From: Bacteroidales bacterium
GTDB lineage: Bacteria > Bacteroidota > Bacteroidia > Bacteroidales > P3
Assembly (NCBI GenBank): GCA_004551865.1
Contig: SFPR01000001.1
Location: 62,001 to 126,000 of the forward strand
Direction: 5' to 3'
Length of the DNA: 64,000 nucleotides
Shown: piece by piece, positions 27,189 to 36,937 of the stretch
How positions within the stretch are numbered: position 1 is the first letter of the stretch
How the letters are laid out: every line of letters begins with the position of its first letter
Made by a program: the position numbers and the translations under genes
The notes under the pieces: generated by a model
Seen by the model: only the letters and a program-made list of their open reading frames with translations
What the model was told of the DNA's origin: nothing
Database searches by the model: none

Positions 27189-29261
27189 ATGGCAGATACA
27201 AACAAAGGAGGAGGGAAGATGAAAAGCCCTCTGGGAGGAAGGAAAATCAAATTCAATCTCTATTGGATTTATGCTCTTGTTTTGATTGTTTTGATGTTCG
27301 TTTGGTTTGGCGGAAGCGGAGAAAGCACCGTCAGCAAAGACATAAAATGGGACAGGCTCAAGAAAGTGTTGGTCAATAAGGACTATTCAAAAATCAATGT
27401 CGTCAATAAGGAGTTTGCAGAGGTCTATATAAAAAACGAAAGCATCGCAAACAATGATGAATACAAAGATTTGAGAAACAAAGGCGGCTTGTTCGGCTCT
27501 TCAGGCGAGACAAACAGCGGCTTTTACGTCTATAAGTTTGTAAATTACGACGACTTTCGTGAGCAACTTCAAACAGTGGAAAACCAATGGATTGCAAAAG
27601 ACACCGTAGGAGTTGAAAGCCAAGTTGAAAAACAAAAAATCATTTCCGATTTAAGGATAAATGTGGAGAGCGAAACAAGAAAAAGTTTCTTTGGAGAGAA
27701 CTCCATGTTCCTTATTTCCATGCTTCTGATGATTGTTGTGTGGGTTGTGTTTTTCAGAATGATGAGAAGCAACTCCTCAGGCGGCGGAATGGGCGGCGGA
27801 ATTTTCAATGTGGGCAAGAGCAAGGCTCGTTTGTACGACAAGGAAGGAGCGGTCAATATAACCTTTGCCGATGTTGCAGGATTGGAGGGAGCAAAGGTCG
27901 AGGTGAAAGAAATTGTCGATTTTTTGAAAAACCCTTCCAAATATACCGAACTCGGAGGCAAGATACCAAAGGGAGCATTGCTTGTAGGACCTCCGGGAAC
28001 GGGTAAAACCTTGTTGGCAAAGGCTGTTGCAGGAGAGGCAAAAGTGCCGTTCTTTTCCCTTTCGGGAAGTGATTTTGTTGAAATGTTTGTCGGCGTCGGA
28101 GCTTCGAGAGTGAGAGATCTTTTTAAGACTGCAAAGGAAAAAGCTCCATGCATAGTCTTCATTGATGAAATTGACGCCATAGGTAGAGCGAGAAGCAAAA
28201 GTCTGGCTTCCGGCTCAAACGATGAGCGAGAGAATACACTCAATCAGCTGCTTACCGAAATGGACGGCTTTGGCACTAACGCAGGAGTGATAATCCTTGC
28301 TGCAACCAACCGTGCCGACATATTGGACAAGGCACTTTTGAGAGCAGGACGATTTGACAGACAAATACATGTTGAACTGCCCGATGTGGAAGAGCGTAAG
28401 GCTATCTTCAAAGTTCACACCAAGAACCTCAAATATGATGACAAGGAGGTGGATTTGGAATTCCTTGCCAAGCAAACGCCGGGCTTTTCGGGTGCGGACA
28501 TAGCAAATTTGTGCAATGAGGCGGCTCTTATTGCTGCAAGGGGCGATAAGAAAATTATAGGCAAGCAAGACTTCCTTGATGCGGTGGACAGAATTATCGG
28601 AGGCTTGGAAAAGAAAAACAAAATCATCAAACCTCAAGAGAAAAAGACCATTGCCTACCATGAAGCAGGTCATGCCTCTGTCAGCTGGCTGCTCGAACAC
28701 GCCAATCCGCTTGTCAAGGTAACCATAGTGCCGAGAGGAGCAGCCCTCGGGGCAGCTTGGTATCTGCCGGAGGAAAGACAAATCACCACAAAGGCACAGA
28801 TGATGGATCAGATGGTCTCTTTGCTCGGAGGAAGAGCTGCCGAAGAAGTTGTTTTTGGCGAAGTATCCACCGGAGCCTTGAACGACTTGGAGCGAGTTAC
28901 CAAACAGGCATACGCAATGGTCGTTTACTACGGCTTGGACAAAGAAATAGGCAATTTAAGTTTCTATGACTCGTCGGGACAAAGCGAATACGGCTTCCAA
29001 AAGCCTTTCAGCGAAAAGACAGCCGAGAAGATAGATGCTCAAATTCACCAAATGGTCGAACAGGCATACGAAAAAGCAAAGTCAATTCTCATTGCAAATA
29101 GAGAAAAGTTAGACAAGCTGGCTCAAATCTTGGTCGAAAGAGAAGTAATCTTCAGAGAAGACGTGGAAAACATCTATGGACCGAGACCATGGGACGAAAA
29201 AGCCGAGACCCAAGCCTCTGACAACAATTCGGAAGCCCAAACCACAAGTGAGGAACAATGA
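27189..29261 (+). CDS. ftsH: ATP-dependent zinc metalloprotease FtsH
   Basis: A 690-residue membrane protease. It has two N-terminal membrane helices ([31 protein letters not shown]) flanking a periplasmic domain, then a glycine-rich linker, Walker A GPPGTGKT (267-274), Walker [13 protein letters not shown], the second region of homology and the zinc site HEAGH (491-495). It degrades misassembled membrane proteins and short-lived cytoplasmic proteins. Its stop overlaps the start of the LUD gene (ATGA). Confidence 0.97.
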   Translation: MADTNKGGGKMKSPLGGRKIKFNLYWIYALVLIVLMFVWFGGSGESTVSKDIKWDRLKKVLVNKDYSKINVVNKEFAEVYIKNESIANNDEYKDLRNKGGLFGSSGETNSGFYVYKFVNYDDFREQLQTVENQWIAKDTVGVESQVEKQKIISDLRINVESETRKSFFGENSMFLISMLLMIVVWVVFFRMMRSNSSGGGMGGGIFNVGKSKARLYDKEGAVNITFADVAGLEGAKVEVKEIVDFLKNPSKYTELGGKIPKGALLVGPPGTGKTLLAKAVAGEAKVPFFSLSGSDFVEMFVGVGASRVRDLFKTAKEKAPCIVFIDEIDAIGRARSKSLASGSNDERENTLNQLLTEMDGFGTNAGVIILAATNRADILDKALLRAGRFDRQIHVELPDVEERKAIFKVHTKNLKYDDKEVDLEFLAKQTPGFSGADIANLCNEAALIAARGDKKIIGKQDFLDAVDRIIGGLEKKNKIIKPQEKKTIAYHEAGHASVSWLLEHANPLVKVTIVPRGAALGAAWYLPEERQITTKAQMMDQMVSLLGGRAAEEVVFGEVSTGALNDLERVTKQAYAMVVYYGLDKEIGNLSFYDSSGQSEYGFQKPFSEKTAEKIDAQIHQMVEQAYEKAKSILIANREKLDKLAQILVEREVIFREDVENIYGPRPWDEKAETQASDNNSEAQTTSEEQ

Positions 29262-29845
29262 AAGAAAGTTCGGGAAAGGAGAAAGTTTTGAAGCTCTTGC
29301 GATATGCTCTGCTCGAAAAGCAGGACGAGGGTAGCTGTGTGGCAGCCAATTTGAGCGAAGACTACACTCCTTTGACCGATGAACCGCTTATGGTTTTTGC
29401 AGAGAAGTTTGTCTCGGGCAAAGGTAAGTTTTTCTATTGCAAAGACGAGAGTGAACTCATTTCAAACCTCACAAGCCTGATTGCTTACAGGCAGTGGAAA
29501 AAGGTAGTCTCCTTTTCGCCAAGCCTTCAAACCTATTTGTCAAAGTATGGCTTGCAAACAGGCTTGGACGACGAAGACACAACGGTCGGAATAGGGCTGT
29601 GCCATTCGGTTATTGCCCGTTCGGGCAGCATAATCCTTACTTCCACTCAGGGAGCAGGCACACATCTTCGACACTTTACCCCGATTATGATACTCATTGC
29701 CTTTGAGAGCCAAATACATCAAGGATATAAAACAACACTTCAAAATATGCCCGAAACACCTCCCCAATGGATTTTGAGCATAAAGGCAGGCGATTTGGTG
29801 GAAGAGGAAATCAGAGAGTTGTATATGTTTGTCATTGCAGATTAA
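29258..29845 (+). CDS. LUD domain protein (LutC-like)
   Basis: A 195-residue protein with the LUD-domain core, including VGIGLCHSVIARSGSIILT and GTHLRHFTPIMILIA. In lactate-utilization systems LUD proteins work with Fe-S partners, but here the gene sits alone between ftsH and cdsA, a conserved position in Bacteroidetes whose meaning is not known to me. No Fe-S cysteine motif is present. It is translationally coupled to ftsH. Confidence 0.85.
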   Translation: MKESSGKEKVLKLLRYALLEKQDEGSCVAANLSEDYTPLTDEPLMVFAEKFVSGKGKFFYCKDESELISNLTSLIAYRQWKKVVSFSPSLQTYLSKYGLQTGLDDEDTTVGIGLCHSVIARSGSIILTSTQGAGTHLRHFTPIMILIAFESQIHQGYKTTLQNMPETPPQWILSIKAGDLVEEEIRELYMFVIAD

Positions 29846-29868
29846 CCCCGATATATATAATTGTAAAG

Positions 29869-30726
29869 ATGAAAGAGATTACCAAGAGAACGATTACCGG
29901 AGCTGTCTATGTGCTTAGCGTCATTGTTGCGGTGTGTTTCAACCGCTATATTGCCGCAGCATATTTTGCAATCGTTGCAGCACTCGGCTTAAAAGAGTTT
30001 TTGTCAATCGCAAAGCAAAACGGAATAAAACTAAACCAACCCATGGTCTATCTTTGTGCTACTTTGCTCTATTGCTCAGTTGCAGCGTCTTGTTTTCCGC
30101 TCGATTTGGTTTGCGAACAGTGGTTCTTGATTTGCAATGTCTTGCGTTTGGCATTTTTTGCCGCCGTTCTGTGTTTGATAATTGCCTCTTTGTACACCCA
30201 AACCGACAAGCCCTTCACCTCGTTGGCTTATTCGCTCACTTCACTTGCCTATGTGGTTTTTCCTTTGGCTCTGAGCAACGTTCTTTTTGACGTAGGAGCA
30301 GAGGGAGGTTTCAATTTGCTGCTTGCAGTCTTTGTTTTTGCGTGGTGCAACGACACCTTTGCATACCTTGTCGGCTGTAAATTTGGCAAACACCGCCTTT
30401 TTGAAAGACATTCTCCCAAGAAAAGTTGGGAAGGCTTCTTCGGAGGTTTGGCAGCGACCCTTTTGGCGGCAGGAGTTGTGTTTTGGATAGAAGGAGGCAA
30501 CCTTTTGTTTTGGCACTTGATTGCTTTGATTGTTTCAATAGTCGGAACGTTTGGCGATTTGGTCGAATCGATGTTCAAACGTCAAATGGGCGTGAAAGAC
30601 AGTGGCAACATACTTCCCGGACACGGAGGAATACTCGACAGATTTGACATTTTGCTGACGGTTCTTCCCGCAGTGTGGATTGTTGTGGAGCTATTCACAA
30701 TGATTACTTGGAAGATGATATATTAG
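29869..30726 (+). CDS. cdsA: Phosphatidate cytidylyltransferase
   Basis: A 285-residue membrane enzyme that makes CDP-diacylglycerol from phosphatidate and CTP. It has about eight membrane segments and the C-terminal CDP-DAG synthase signature (SMFKRQMGVKDSGNILPGHG followed by GILDRFD). ATG at 29869 was chosen because the longer frame from 29767 overlaps the LUD gene. It is followed by psd in the phospholipid part of the operon. Confidence 0.95.
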   Translation: MKEITKRTITGAVYVLSVIVAVCFNRYIAAAYFAIVAALGLKEFLSIAKQNGIKLNQPMVYLCATLLYCSVAASCFPLDLVCEQWFLICNVLRLAFFAAVLCLIIASLYTQTDKPFTSLAYSLTSLAYVVFPLALSNVLFDVGAEGGFNLLLAVFVFAWCNDTFAYLVGCKFGKHRLFERHSPKKSWEGFFGGLAATLLAAGVVFWIEGGNLLFWHLIALIVSIVGTFGDLVESMFKRQMGVKDSGNILPGHGGILDRFDILLTVLPAVWIVVELFTMITWKMIY

Positions 30727-30757
30727 TTTGTTCAAATGATAAAAATAAAATAACGAT

Positions 30758-31414
30758 ATGTACATACATAAAGAAGGATACAAGATAAGTGCCGCCGCAA
30801 TAGCAATAGCAATAGGTATAACATCTTTGTTGGTCTTTATTTTGGATAGTTGGAATGTCTATTGGTATATCCTTGTTGCCTTTGTGTGGATTTTGGCAGG
30901 CATTGTGATAAGATTTTTCCGCATTCCCAAACGAGAATTGGTGCATAACGCAAACCAAATCATAGCCTCGGCAGACGGAACAATCGTTGTGGTCGAAAAA
31001 GTCTTTGAACCCGAAGTATTAAATCAGGAGTGCATACAAATTTCGACCTTTATGTCGCCTAATAACGTGCATGTAAATCGTTATCCCGTCGGAGGAAAGG
31101 TCGTATATACCAATTACCACAGCGGAAAGTACCTTATAGCCAAACACCCAAAGAGTTCGACACTCAACGAGCGTACAACAATCTGCATAGAGACCGAATC
31201 GGGACAGAAAGTCGTGGTAAGACAAATTGCAGGAGCCTTGGCAAGACGAATAGTGTGCTATGCCAAAGAAGGAGAACAAGTAACTCAGGGAGCAGAGCTT
31301 GGGTTCATCAAGTTCGGTTCTCGTGTCGATTTGTTCATACCCCTTGATTCCACCGTCCATGTCGATTTGGAAGACAAGGTCAAGGGCGGTCTTTCGATTT
31401 TGGCAAGTTTGTAG
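30758..31414 (+). CDS. psd: Phosphatidylserine decarboxylase
   Basis: A 218-residue short-type decarboxylase. Two N-terminal membrane helices are followed by SADGTIVVVEKVFE, FMSPNNVHVNRYPVGG and the self-processing FGS motif (KFGSRVDLF; G187-S188), where cleavage creates the pyruvoyl group. It converts phosphatidylserine to phosphatidylethanolamine. No pssA is adjacent, although in many Bacteroidales the two genes are neighbours. Confidence 0.94.
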   Translation: MYIHKEGYKISAAAIAIAIGITSLLVFILDSWNVYWYILVAFVWILAGIVIRFFRIPKRELVHNANQIIASADGTIVVVEKVFEPEVLNQECIQISTFMSPNNVHVNRYPVGGKVVYTNYHSGKYLIAKHPKSSTLNERTTICIETESGQKVVVRQIAGALARRIVCYAKEGEQVTQGAELGFIKFGSRVDLFIPLDSTVHVDLEDKVKGGLSILASL

Positions 31415-31461
31415 GATTGTAAAAGCTCTTTTTGTCCGAGATATTTTGAGGGTTTGGGTCA

Positions 31462-32187
31462 ATGGAAAGCAATTACACATTACTGCCGGTTCATTCGCAA
31501 GTGTTGTATGAGGACAATCATATAATAATCCTTGCTAAGAAAGCAGGGCAAATTGTTCACGGCGACAAAACAGGGGACAAGAGTTTGGAGCAAGAGGTTA
31601 AGGATTATCTGAAATGTAAATACAATAAGCCGGGAAATGTTTTTTGCGGAGTGGTTCACCGATTGGACCGTCCGGTGAGCGGAGTTGTGATGTTTGCAAA
31701 AACAGGCAAGAGTTTGCAAAGGCTCAATGCAATGATAAAAGCTCATCAAATTCAAAAAACTTATTGGGCTGTTGTCTCCAACCGACCTGCCAAAGACAGA
31801 GATACTCTTTGCAACTATCTTGTTCGCAACGAGAAACAAAACAAATCTTATATTGTCAAGCCCTCTGAACAAGCCAAGTATGCAGAGCTTGACTACGCTC
31901 TTTTGGGTCAAAGCAACAACTATTTTCTTCTTCAAATTGCTCTCAAAACAGGGCGACACCATCAGATAAGAGTTCAACTCTCTGCGATAGGTTGCCCGAT
32001 TAAGGGAGATTTGAAGTATGGTGCCAAAAGGAGCAACCCCGACGGCTCAATAGCTCTTCATGCCAGAGAGTTGAAGTTTGTACACCCTGTGAGCAAACAG
32101 AGCCTTGTGATAACAGCTCCCGTTCCCGATGAACCCCTATGGCAATATTTTGAAACAACAACAGAAAATCAAACACATAAATCATGA
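31462..32187 (+). CDS. RluA-family RNA pseudouridine synthase
   Basis: A 241-residue pseudouridine synthase with the catalytic motif HRLDRPVSG (Asp nucleophile, ~residue 72), TYWAVV and TGRHHQIRVQL. There is no separate S4 domain, so it resembles the short RluA/TruC-like group; the rRNA or tRNA target cannot be set from sequence. Its stop overlaps the start of the thioredoxin-like gene. Confidence 0.9.
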   Translation: MESNYTLLPVHSQVLYEDNHIIILAKKAGQIVHGDKTGDKSLEQEVKDYLKCKYNKPGNVFCGVVHRLDRPVSGVVMFAKTGKSLQRLNAMIKAHQIQKTYWAVVSNRPAKDRDTLCNYLVRNEKQNKSYIVKPSEQAKYAELDYALLGQSNNYFLLQIALKTGRHHQIRVQLSAIGCPIKGDLKYGAKRSNPDGSIALHARELKFVHPVSKQSLVITAPVPDEPLWQYFETTTENQTHKS

Positions 32188-33251
32188 TGAATAAAATAGT
32201 ATTGGCTTTTTTGTCGCTTGCAATGCCGCTTGCGACAATGGCACAAGGCGATTGCAAAATCAAGGGACAGGCAGACAAGTCCCGTTCGGGAGAATATGTC
32301 TATGTAACTTATGGCAGAAGCGTGGCAGACAGTGCAAAGATAGCTTCGGACGGCAGCTTTGCTATTGACATGAGGGCAGATGACCAACTCTACTCTTGCG
32401 GAGAGAAAAGCTCTCGCAAGAGTGTGGCTTTCGTTTGTGAGAAAGGGACAGTGAAAATTGACCTTTTGAAAGGACAGATTGAAGGAGGAAAACAAAATAA
32501 GCTCCTTTCGGAACTCAAATCTTCGCTTCAAAAGCCGGAGACCCTTTATGAACAGGAAATGAAGTCTCTTTCGGAAGCGGCAATGAGCGAAAAGGAGAAA
32601 GAAACCAAGGCGGAAGAGATTTACTCAAAGGCTGTCGAGGGCCTCAAATCGACTGTCAAAGAGTGTGTTAAGCACAATCCGTCCTCACAGGTTGCCGCAT
32701 ACGCTCTTTGTTATGTCTATTCGATGTTGAGCGTGGAAGAGTTCTTTGATTTCTATGACCTTTTGTCAGAAAAAACAAGGCAATACCCTCAGCTGAACGA
32801 TATTTACAAATCGTTTGAAGCCCAAAGAAAGACAGCCGAAGGCAAGATGTTTGTCGATTTTACCATCAAGGGCGGCTCACTTTCGGCAACGGACGTAAGT
32901 TTGTCCGATTTTGTGGGAAAAGGCAGGTATGTGCTTGTAGATTTCTGGGCAACGTGGTGCGGACCTTGCAAAAGAGAAATCCCGAACCTCAGACAGATTT
33001 ACAAAGACTATGGAGACAAAATAACTGTTCTCAGTGTTGCGGTGTGGGATAAGCGAGAGGCTACCGAGAAGTTTATAAAACAGAACGATATGCCTTGGAA
33101 TCACATTGTCGATGCTCAACAAATTCCAACCGATGCTTACGGCATTTCGGGCATTCCACAAATCATATTGTTCGCTCCCGACGGCACAATAGTCAAGAGG
33201 GATTTGAGAGGAGAACAGATAAGACAAATACTCGAAGAAGTGTTGAAATAA
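32184..33251 (+). CDS. TlpA-like thiol:disulfide oxidoreductase with DUF4369 domain
   Basis: A 355-residue exported protein: signal peptide (LAFLSLAMPLATMAQ), an N-terminal DUF4369-type beta domain (~22-110), a helical linker and a C-terminal thioredoxin fold with the active site WATWCGPCKRE and cis-proline region SGIPQIILF. This layout is common in Bacteroidetes and probably keeps periplasmic cysteines reduced. It ends the rsfS operon. Confidence 0.92.
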   Translation: MMNKIVLAFLSLAMPLATMAQGDCKIKGQADKSRSGEYVYVTYGRSVADSAKIASDGSFAIDMRADDQLYSCGEKSSRKSVAFVCEKGTVKIDLLKGQIEGGKQNKLLSELKSSLQKPETLYEQEMKSLSEAAMSEKEKETKAEEIYSKAVEGLKSTVKECVKHNPSSQVAAYALCYVYSMLSVEEFFDFYDLLSEKTRQYPQLNDIYKSFEAQRKTAEGKMFVDFTIKGGSLSATDVSLSDFVGKGRYVLVDFWATWCGPCKREIPNLRQIYKDYGDKITVLSVAVWDKREATEKFIKQNDMPWNHIVDAQQIPTDAYGISGIPQIILFAPDGTIVKRDLRGEQIRQILEEVLK

Positions 33252-33319
33252 AATCTTGCAATCGGTCAGTAACGCTTACTTGATTTGCATTGAATTACAG
33301 AGCTTTGCAATTCTATAAA

Positions 33320-33405
33320 ATGAAACGCCCTTCCGACGAAATGAAATACCGATTTGGCAAAATGAAACTTCGTTTTGTTTTGCCCTTTCGGCGTTTTGTT
33401 TTCTT
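33320..33405. repeat. CGSCG-core repeat array F (four units), running into the PorE-like CDS
   Basis: Core positions 33326 (CGCCC), 33347 (TACCG), 33368 (CTTCG) and 33389 (CGGCG) are exactly 21 bp apart. The last two units lie inside the coding region and encode the basic part of its signal peptide. Unlike other arrays, the middle cores are strongly decayed. Confidence 0.8.
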
Positions 33406-35257
33406 GCTGTCGGTTTGGCTGCTATGTGGCTCGGGAAATGTTGTCCTGCTGGCTCAAACCAACGACATACTCTCCTATGACGAATGTGCCGAAGCAATAA
33501 GTAAGTCTTCCCGAAAGAGTTTCGACAAGGCTTTTGATGCCTATCGTAAGGGTGATTACTCCAAAAGTGTTGCCATGTTGAAAGAACTTTCGGAGCAAGA
33601 GCCGGATTTTGCCTCTGTTCCTTTCTTGCTCGGGATTATAGGCGTGGTTAATGACAAGCCTTCGATGATTGAAAAATATATGACACAGACTGCCGAACTC
33701 TGTCCGCAGTTTTCGCACCCTTTGTTGCACTACTATCTGGGTGTAATCAATTACAGCAACGAGAACTACTCAAAGGCAACGAATGATTTTGAGACCTTCT
33801 TTTCTCTTGTCGCTCAAGACGAATACCAAGCCTTGCAGGCAGAGGCAGAGAACTACATTTCGTGGTGCAGTTTTCTTGCCGAAACAAGTGGTAAGTGCTT
33901 TCCTTTCAATCCCGAAAAGGCAGAAAACATCTCCACATCTTCCGACGAAACCGCTCCTTTTGTAACCCATGACGAAAAACATATCTATTTCACAAGAAAA
34001 ATGGCGGTTCGACAGAACAATGACGAGACTTTCTATCACAAAAGTGAGTTTAAGGAAGTTCAAACACTCTGCCGGAGCGACAAAGACGAAAACGGAGAGT
34101 ATGATATGGGATTTTCGGTGAGCGAAACGATGAACCTGCCACGGCAAACAGGAAGAGTGAGCCTTACAAGCGACAACAGATTGTTGTATTTCTCCCAGCC
34201 GGTATATGAAAACTCTCAAAGCTCGTTGGATATTTTTGTTTGCGAAAACATTGACGGACAATGGAGTGAAGCCAAAAGCATAGGAACAGAAATCAATACG
34301 GCGGAAGCAAACGAGACTTCTCCCTGCATCTCTGCCGACGGCAACACTCTCTACTTCATCTCCGACAGGCAGACAGGTATAGGGGGATATGACATATATG
34401 TAAGCCACAAAGAAAAAGACGGAACATGGTCAAAAGCAAGCAATATGGGAAAAAGAATAAACTCTCCCTCAGACGAACTCAGCCCATTCATACACCCCGA
34501 TTGCCACAGCTTCTATTTTGCCTCAAATGGTTGGAAGACAATAGGAGGGAGCGACCTTTTCTACATTGATTTGGACAATATAAAGATGAAAACTCCCCGA
34601 AACATAGGCTCTTACATCAACACCGAGAACGACGAAACCAACATAGGCGTGCTTGCCGACGGAAAAACCGCATACGCAAGTTGCTATGACAGTGTGAAGT
34701 CGAACTATGACATTTGTTTCTTCCCACTTCCCGACGAGGTTTGCTCACAAAGCGTCCGCCTTATCGGAGGAAGAGTGAATGTGTCGGCAAGTGAAGACCA
34801 CTCCTGCTCAATAAAGCTCTACAATATGGCAAAACGCACAAGTGTAACCTTCAATTCGGCATATTATGACGGCAGCTACGTGCTTTCGCTGCCCGAAAAA
34901 GACAATCACCTTTTGAAGATAGAAAAAGAAGGCTATGCTTTTTATGCCAAGATATTGCAAAGCAGCGATACCAACAGCCGCATTGATATTGAGCTTTCTC
35001 AACTTATTTCGGGCGAAATCTATCCTCTGTATGACATTTCCCTTGACGAGAGAAAACATCTGAGTCAATCGTCCCTTGTGATACTCGATGAGTTTGTTTT
35101 GTTTTTGAAAGCCAATCCGCGATTGAGAATAGAGCTGTCTGCTCCCGAAGGTTTGGCAAACAAAGTTGCCGACTATCTGCAAAAAAGCGGCATAAGGCAA
35201 GACCGCATTGCCGTCTCCCCCGAACCAAGCCCCTCTATCGGCTACCGCTTGCAGTAA
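33362..35257 (+). CDS. PorE-like TPR / PD40-propeller / OmpA-type protein
   Basis: A 631-residue protein. In order: signal peptide (FVFLLSVWLLCGSGNVVLLAQ), TPR units (~30-150), a PD40/WD40-like propeller (GRVSLTSDNRLLYFSQPVYE; ETSPCISADGNTLYFISDR), a carboxypeptidase-regulatory-like domain (~455-545) and a C-terminal OmpA-like stretch (SLVILDEFVLFLKANPRLRIELSAP). This is the order in PorE, which ties the T9SS core to peptidoglycan. The OmpA part is shortened: the loop with the HTDxxG motif and the SxxRA helix start are missing. I chose ATG at 33362; a TTG at 33290 would add a repeat-encoded 24-residue extension. Confidence 0.75.
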   Translation: MKLRFVLPFRRFVFLLSVWLLCGSGNVVLLAQTNDILSYDECAEAISKSSRKSFDKAFDAYRKGDYSKSVAMLKELSEQEPDFASVPFLLGIIGVVNDKPSMIEKYMTQTAELCPQFSHPLLHYYLGVINYSNENYSKATNDFETFFSLVAQDEYQALQAEAENYISWCSFLAETSGKCFPFNPEKAENISTSSDETAPFVTHDEKHIYFTRKMAVRQNNDETFYHKSEFKEVQTLCRSDKDENGEYDMGFSVSETMNLPRQTGRVSLTSDNRLLYFSQPVYENSQSSLDIFVCENIDGQWSEAKSIGTEINTAEANETSPCISADGNTLYFISDRQTGIGGYDIYVSHKEKDGTWSKASNMGKRINSPSDELSPFIHPDCHSFYFASNGWKTIGGSDLFYIDLDNIKMKTPRNIGSYINTENDETNIGVLADGKTAYASCYDSVKSNYDICFFPLPDEVCSQSVRLIGGRVNVSASEDHSCSIKLYNMAKRTSVTFNSAYYDGSYVLSLPEKDNHLLKIEKEGYAFYAKILQSSDTNSRIDIELSQLISGEIYPLYDISLDERKHLSQSSLVILDEFVLFLKANPRLRIELSAPEGLANKVADYLQKSGIRQDRIAVSPEPSPSIGYRLQ

Positions 35258-35293
35258 GTTTTGATAATTTTTTTTGAATAAAGACACACAAAA

Positions 35294-35320
35294 AGCGGTA
35301 TCTGCATTGCAAACACCGCT
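35294..35320. terminator. Possible hairpin between converging genes
   Basis: AGCGGT (35294-35299) pairs with ACCGCT (35315-35320) across a 15-nt loop, between the PorE-like gene and tnaA. The T runs are weak, so termination is uncertain. Confidence 0.4.
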
Positions 35321-35376
35321 CTATCGTTTGGTTTGTCGTCAGTTTGTTCGGACAAACCCTCTTTTTGACAAATTGA

Positions 35377-36756
35377 TTACTTGCCCAAACGTTTCAATTT
35401 TACCGTAAAGTGTCTCATCAATTCGGCTTCCCAAGTGATTTCCAAGCCTCTTGTGATGGTCTCTCTTCTGTCGTAAACGTTCTTCAAGGCAGCTGCGATA
35501 ACGTCCATGTGATTGTTGGTGTAAACACGGCGAGGGATACACAAACGAACAAAATCCAATCCTCCGAAACGGTTCTCTCTTGTTACAGGGTCTCTGTCTG
35601 CCAAGATATATCCAATTTCGCAAGCTCTGATTCCTGCTTCCAAGTAAAGCTCACAAGTCAAAGTTTGAGCAGGGAACTCTTCTTTTGGAACGCAAGTAAG
35701 GATTTTGTCTGCATCGACGAAGATTGCGTGTCCGCCGGCAGGTCTTTGGTAAGGTATTCCGTACTCGTCCAATTTCTTTGCAAGGTATTCCACTTGTTTA
35801 ATACGAGTTTCGAGCATATCAAATTCGGTATTCTCGTCCAATCCGACTGCCAATGCTGCCATATCTCTTCCGTTCATACCGCCGTAAGTCAAGAAACCTT
35901 CAAAAGGAATGCAGAATTTCTTTGCTCCTTCGTACCAGTCTTCTTTGTTGGTTGCGATAAAGCCTCCCATATTTACCAATCCGTCTTTTTTTGCACTCAT
36001 TGTCATACAGTCGGCGTAAGAGAACATCTCGCGAGCTATCTCTTTGATAGACTTATCTGCGTAACCCTCTTCACGAGTCTTGATAAAGTATGCGTTTTCT
36101 GCAAAACGAGCCGAGTCCATGTTCACAGGAACACCATATTTGTGGCAAAGCTCACAAGTTTCTCTGATGTTCTTCATGCTCACAGGCTGTCCGCCAACGG
36201 TGTTGTTGGTAACTGTCAATACCATGAAAGGAACATTTCCTTTGTTTTCTTTCAATACCTTTTCCAATTTCTCCAAAGAAACGTTTCCTTTGAAAGGTAC
36301 TTCCAACTGAGTGTCCTTTGCTTCGTCTGTTGTTACGTCTATTGCAAATGCTTTTCTCGATTCGATGTGTCCCTTTGTGGTGTCAAAGTGTGCATTGCCC
36401 GGAATGACGTTTCCTGCCTTTACTAAATAAGAGAACAATACGTTTTCGGCTGCACGTCCTTGGTGAGTAGGGATAACGTATTGAAATCCTGTGATAGAGG
36501 TTATTGTGTCTTTTAGTTCAAAGAACGAACGCGCTCCACTATAACTCTCGTCTCCCATCATCAATGCTGACCATTGACGATCTGACATCGCTCCTGTTCC
36601 AGAGTCTGTCAATAAATCGATATAAACTTGCTCCGATTTCAACATAAAAATGTTGTTGTGAGCTTCTTCCAACCATTTTTCACGCTCTTGACGTGTGGAT
36701 TTCTTGATTGGCTCTACCATCTTGATTTTCCAAGATTCTGCAAAAGGTAATTCCAT
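35377..36756 (-). CDS. tnaA: Tryptophanase
   Basis: A 459-residue PLP enzyme that splits tryptophan into indole, pyruvate and ammonia. It carries LLTDSGTGAMSDRQW, THQGRAAENVL, FDTTKGH, DSARFAENAYFIK and the PLP-lysine motif MSAKKDGLVN. The Asp in FDTT and the DSARF sequence favour tryptophanase over tyrosine phenol-lyase (TTT and DATRC there). The sequence is close to the Bacteroides enzyme as I remember it, including the N terminus MELPFAESWKIKMVEPI. A long leader with a small ORF precedes it. Confidence 0.95.
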   Translation of the reverse strand: MELPFAESWKIKMVEPIKKSTRQEREKWLEEAHNNIFMLKSEQVYIDLLTDSGTGAMSDRQWSALMMGDESYSGARSFFELKDTITSITGFQYVIPTHQGRAAENVLFSYLVKAGNVIPGNAHFDTTKGHIESRKAFAIDVTTDEAKDTQLEVPFKGNVSLEKLEKVLKENKGNVPFMVLTVTNNTVGGQPVSMKNIRETCELCHKYGVPVNMDSARFAENAYFIKTREEGYADKSIKEIAREMFSYADCMTMSAKKDGLVNMGGFIATNKEDWYEGAKKFCIPFEGFLTYGGMNGRDMAALAVGLDENTEFDMLETRIKQVEYLAKKLDEYGIPYQRPAGGHAIFVDADKILTCVPKEEFPAQTLTCELYLEAGIRACEIGYILADRDPVTRENRFGGLDFVRLCIPRRVYTNNHMDVIAAALKNVYDRRETITRGLEITWEAELMRHFTVKLKRLGK

Positions 36757-36830
36757 AAATACTGATTTTTAATTGATTTATAATAATGAAAAAATTAACT
36801 GCGGATTTGCTCTCCCGAAAGAGAGGGATA

Positions 36831-36911
36831 CTATAGGGCAATGAAGAAGTCTCTCTCTTTGATGTTGAGAAAGTTTCTGTATATCACAAGGAAGAATAAC
36901 AATGCGTTCAT
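36831..36911 (-). CDS. Candidate 26-residue leader peptide of tnaA
   Basis: Between the tnaA promoter box and tnaA lies ATG...TAG encoding MNALLFFLVIYRNFLNIKER followed by DFFIAL. It starts ~27 nt after the -7 box and ends 74 nt before tnaA. Position and length resemble the TnaC leader of enteric bacteria, but there is no Trp codon and no terminal Pro, so the tryptophan-sensing mechanism of TnaC is not supported. It may be a chance ORF. Confidence 0.3.
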   Translation of the reverse strand: MNALLFFLVIYRNFLNIKERDFFIAL

Positions 36912-36937
36912 ATTCTTGCTCTGTTTGTATCGTTTTG

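Noticed and set aside
35410..36426. 338-codon plus-strand ORF opposite tnaA
   Set aside because: It is the full antisense shadow of a well-supported tryptophanase gene; Cys/Phe/Ser-rich composition has no family resemblance.
35377..36756. Tyrosine phenol-lyase as an alternative for tnaA
   Set aside because: FDTTKGH and DSARFAENAYF follow tryptophanase; the lyase has TTT and DATRC at these sites.
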